Shown: positions 63,816 to 64,000 of the stretch, piece after piece
Numbering within the stretch: position 1 is the first letter of the stretch
Layout: the number at the start of each line of letters is the position of its first letter
DNA from: Sva-07 sp963743825
Lineage (GTDB): Bacteria; Actinomycetota; Acidimicrobiia; Acidimicrobiales; Ilumatobacteraceae
Length of the DNA stretch: 64,000 bases
Reading direction: 5' to 3'
Assembly (NCBI GenBank): GCA_963743825.1
Contig: CAVURC010000002.1
Coordinates: forward strand, 62,001 to 126,000
Notes under the pieces: generated by a model
Told to the model about the DNA's origin: nothing
What the model saw: the letters and a program-made list of their open reading frames with translations, nothing else
The model's database searches: none
Position numbers and translations under genes: made by a program

Positions 63816-64000
63816 TGGACATCGGCGTGGTGCTCCAGACCACGCCCCCGGCGGCGCGCGTCATCGATCTCGCCAAGCGGGCCGAGACCTACGGATTCAG
63901 TCACATCTGGACCTTCGACTCGCACATCCTGTGGGAGGAGCCGTACGTCATCTACTCCCAGATCCTGAACGAGACCCGCAACGTGATCGTCGGGCCGATG
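63815..64000 (+). CDS. LLM-class F420-dependent oxidoreductase, N-terminal fragment
   Basis: The gene starts at the ATG overlapping the mmsA stop and runs off the window. The visible 62 residues ('MDIGVVLQTTPPAARVIDLAK', partly quoted, 'GFSHIWTFDSHILWEEPYVI', 'TRNVIVGPM') form the first barrel strands of a luciferase-like F420 enzyme. A related group occurs beside hydantoin and pyrimidine degradation genes in actinobacteria. Here it may reduce uracil or thymine, the step before dihydropyrimidinase, or act on a ring product. That role is an inference from position. Confidence 0.8.

Overview
This is a GC-rich chromosomal window (roughly two thirds G+C, densely coded on both strands) from an actinobacterium. 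Several F420-type luciferase-like oxidoreductases, a 180-kDa-type NAD-glutamate dehydrogenase, secreted proteins with 'VDTR' surface repeats and Thr-rich lipoproteins point to the class Acidimicrobiia (Ilumatobacter-like). That placement is inference from gene content, not from a marker gene. I see no prophage, insertion sequence or CRISPR array.

Layout. 1-5.5 kb holds the end of ilvE, an F420-type oxidoreductase, and a 0.65-kb minus-strand region that looks like a large structured non-coding RNA with its own promoter and terminator. Next comes cimA (citramalate synthase) behind a leader peptide with four consecutive isoleucine codons and an attenuator-like hairpin, then a hypothetical gene and an AlkA-like glycosylase. 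5.5-11.6 kb holds a secreted protein, ppk2, galT, and a copper unit (MerR regulator, CopA ATPase, CopZ chaperone) with two MerR-type operators. 11.6-19 kb is metabolic and envelope genes: aldehyde dehydrogenase, nitroreductase, GH13 glucosidase, haloalkane dehalogenase, M14 carboxypeptidase, cytochrome c, a DUF2237 protein and a VIT1/CCC1 transporter.

19-35 kb holds glutamate genes (NAD-glutamate dehydrogenase, gltX, tRNA-Gln, tRNA-Glu, glnS) mixed with accessory genes: a MazEF-type toxin-antitoxin pair beside the tRNAs, a rifampin ADP-ribosyltransferase, an Rrf2 regulator with a three-Cys cluster site, a NirK-like copper protein and a universal stress protein. 34.6-39.7 kb holds two frameshifted secreted proteins. 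39.7-57.5 kb is mostly housekeeping: oxidoreductases, mscL, an ABC-F protein, enoyl-CoA hydratase and acyl-CoA synthetase, class I fumarase, a lipase-like lipoprotein, a TauE-family permease and HrpB helicase. 57.5-59.8 kb holds small unknowns and an AbiEi/DUF559-like gene. The window ends in a reductive pyrimidine or hydantoin catabolism operon (beta-ureidopropionase, dihydropyrimidinase, methylmalonate-semialdehyde dehydrogenase, F420-type oxidoreductase).

Two patterns run through the window. First, strong palindromes sit just 3' of stop codons and fall into families shared between unrelated genes. Second, seven genes are broken by nine single-base frameshifts, all of which are gains of one base, so sequence error is the likeliest cause. 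One gene, at 34.6-37.3 kb, changes frame about a dozen times in both directions and may be a true pseudogene.
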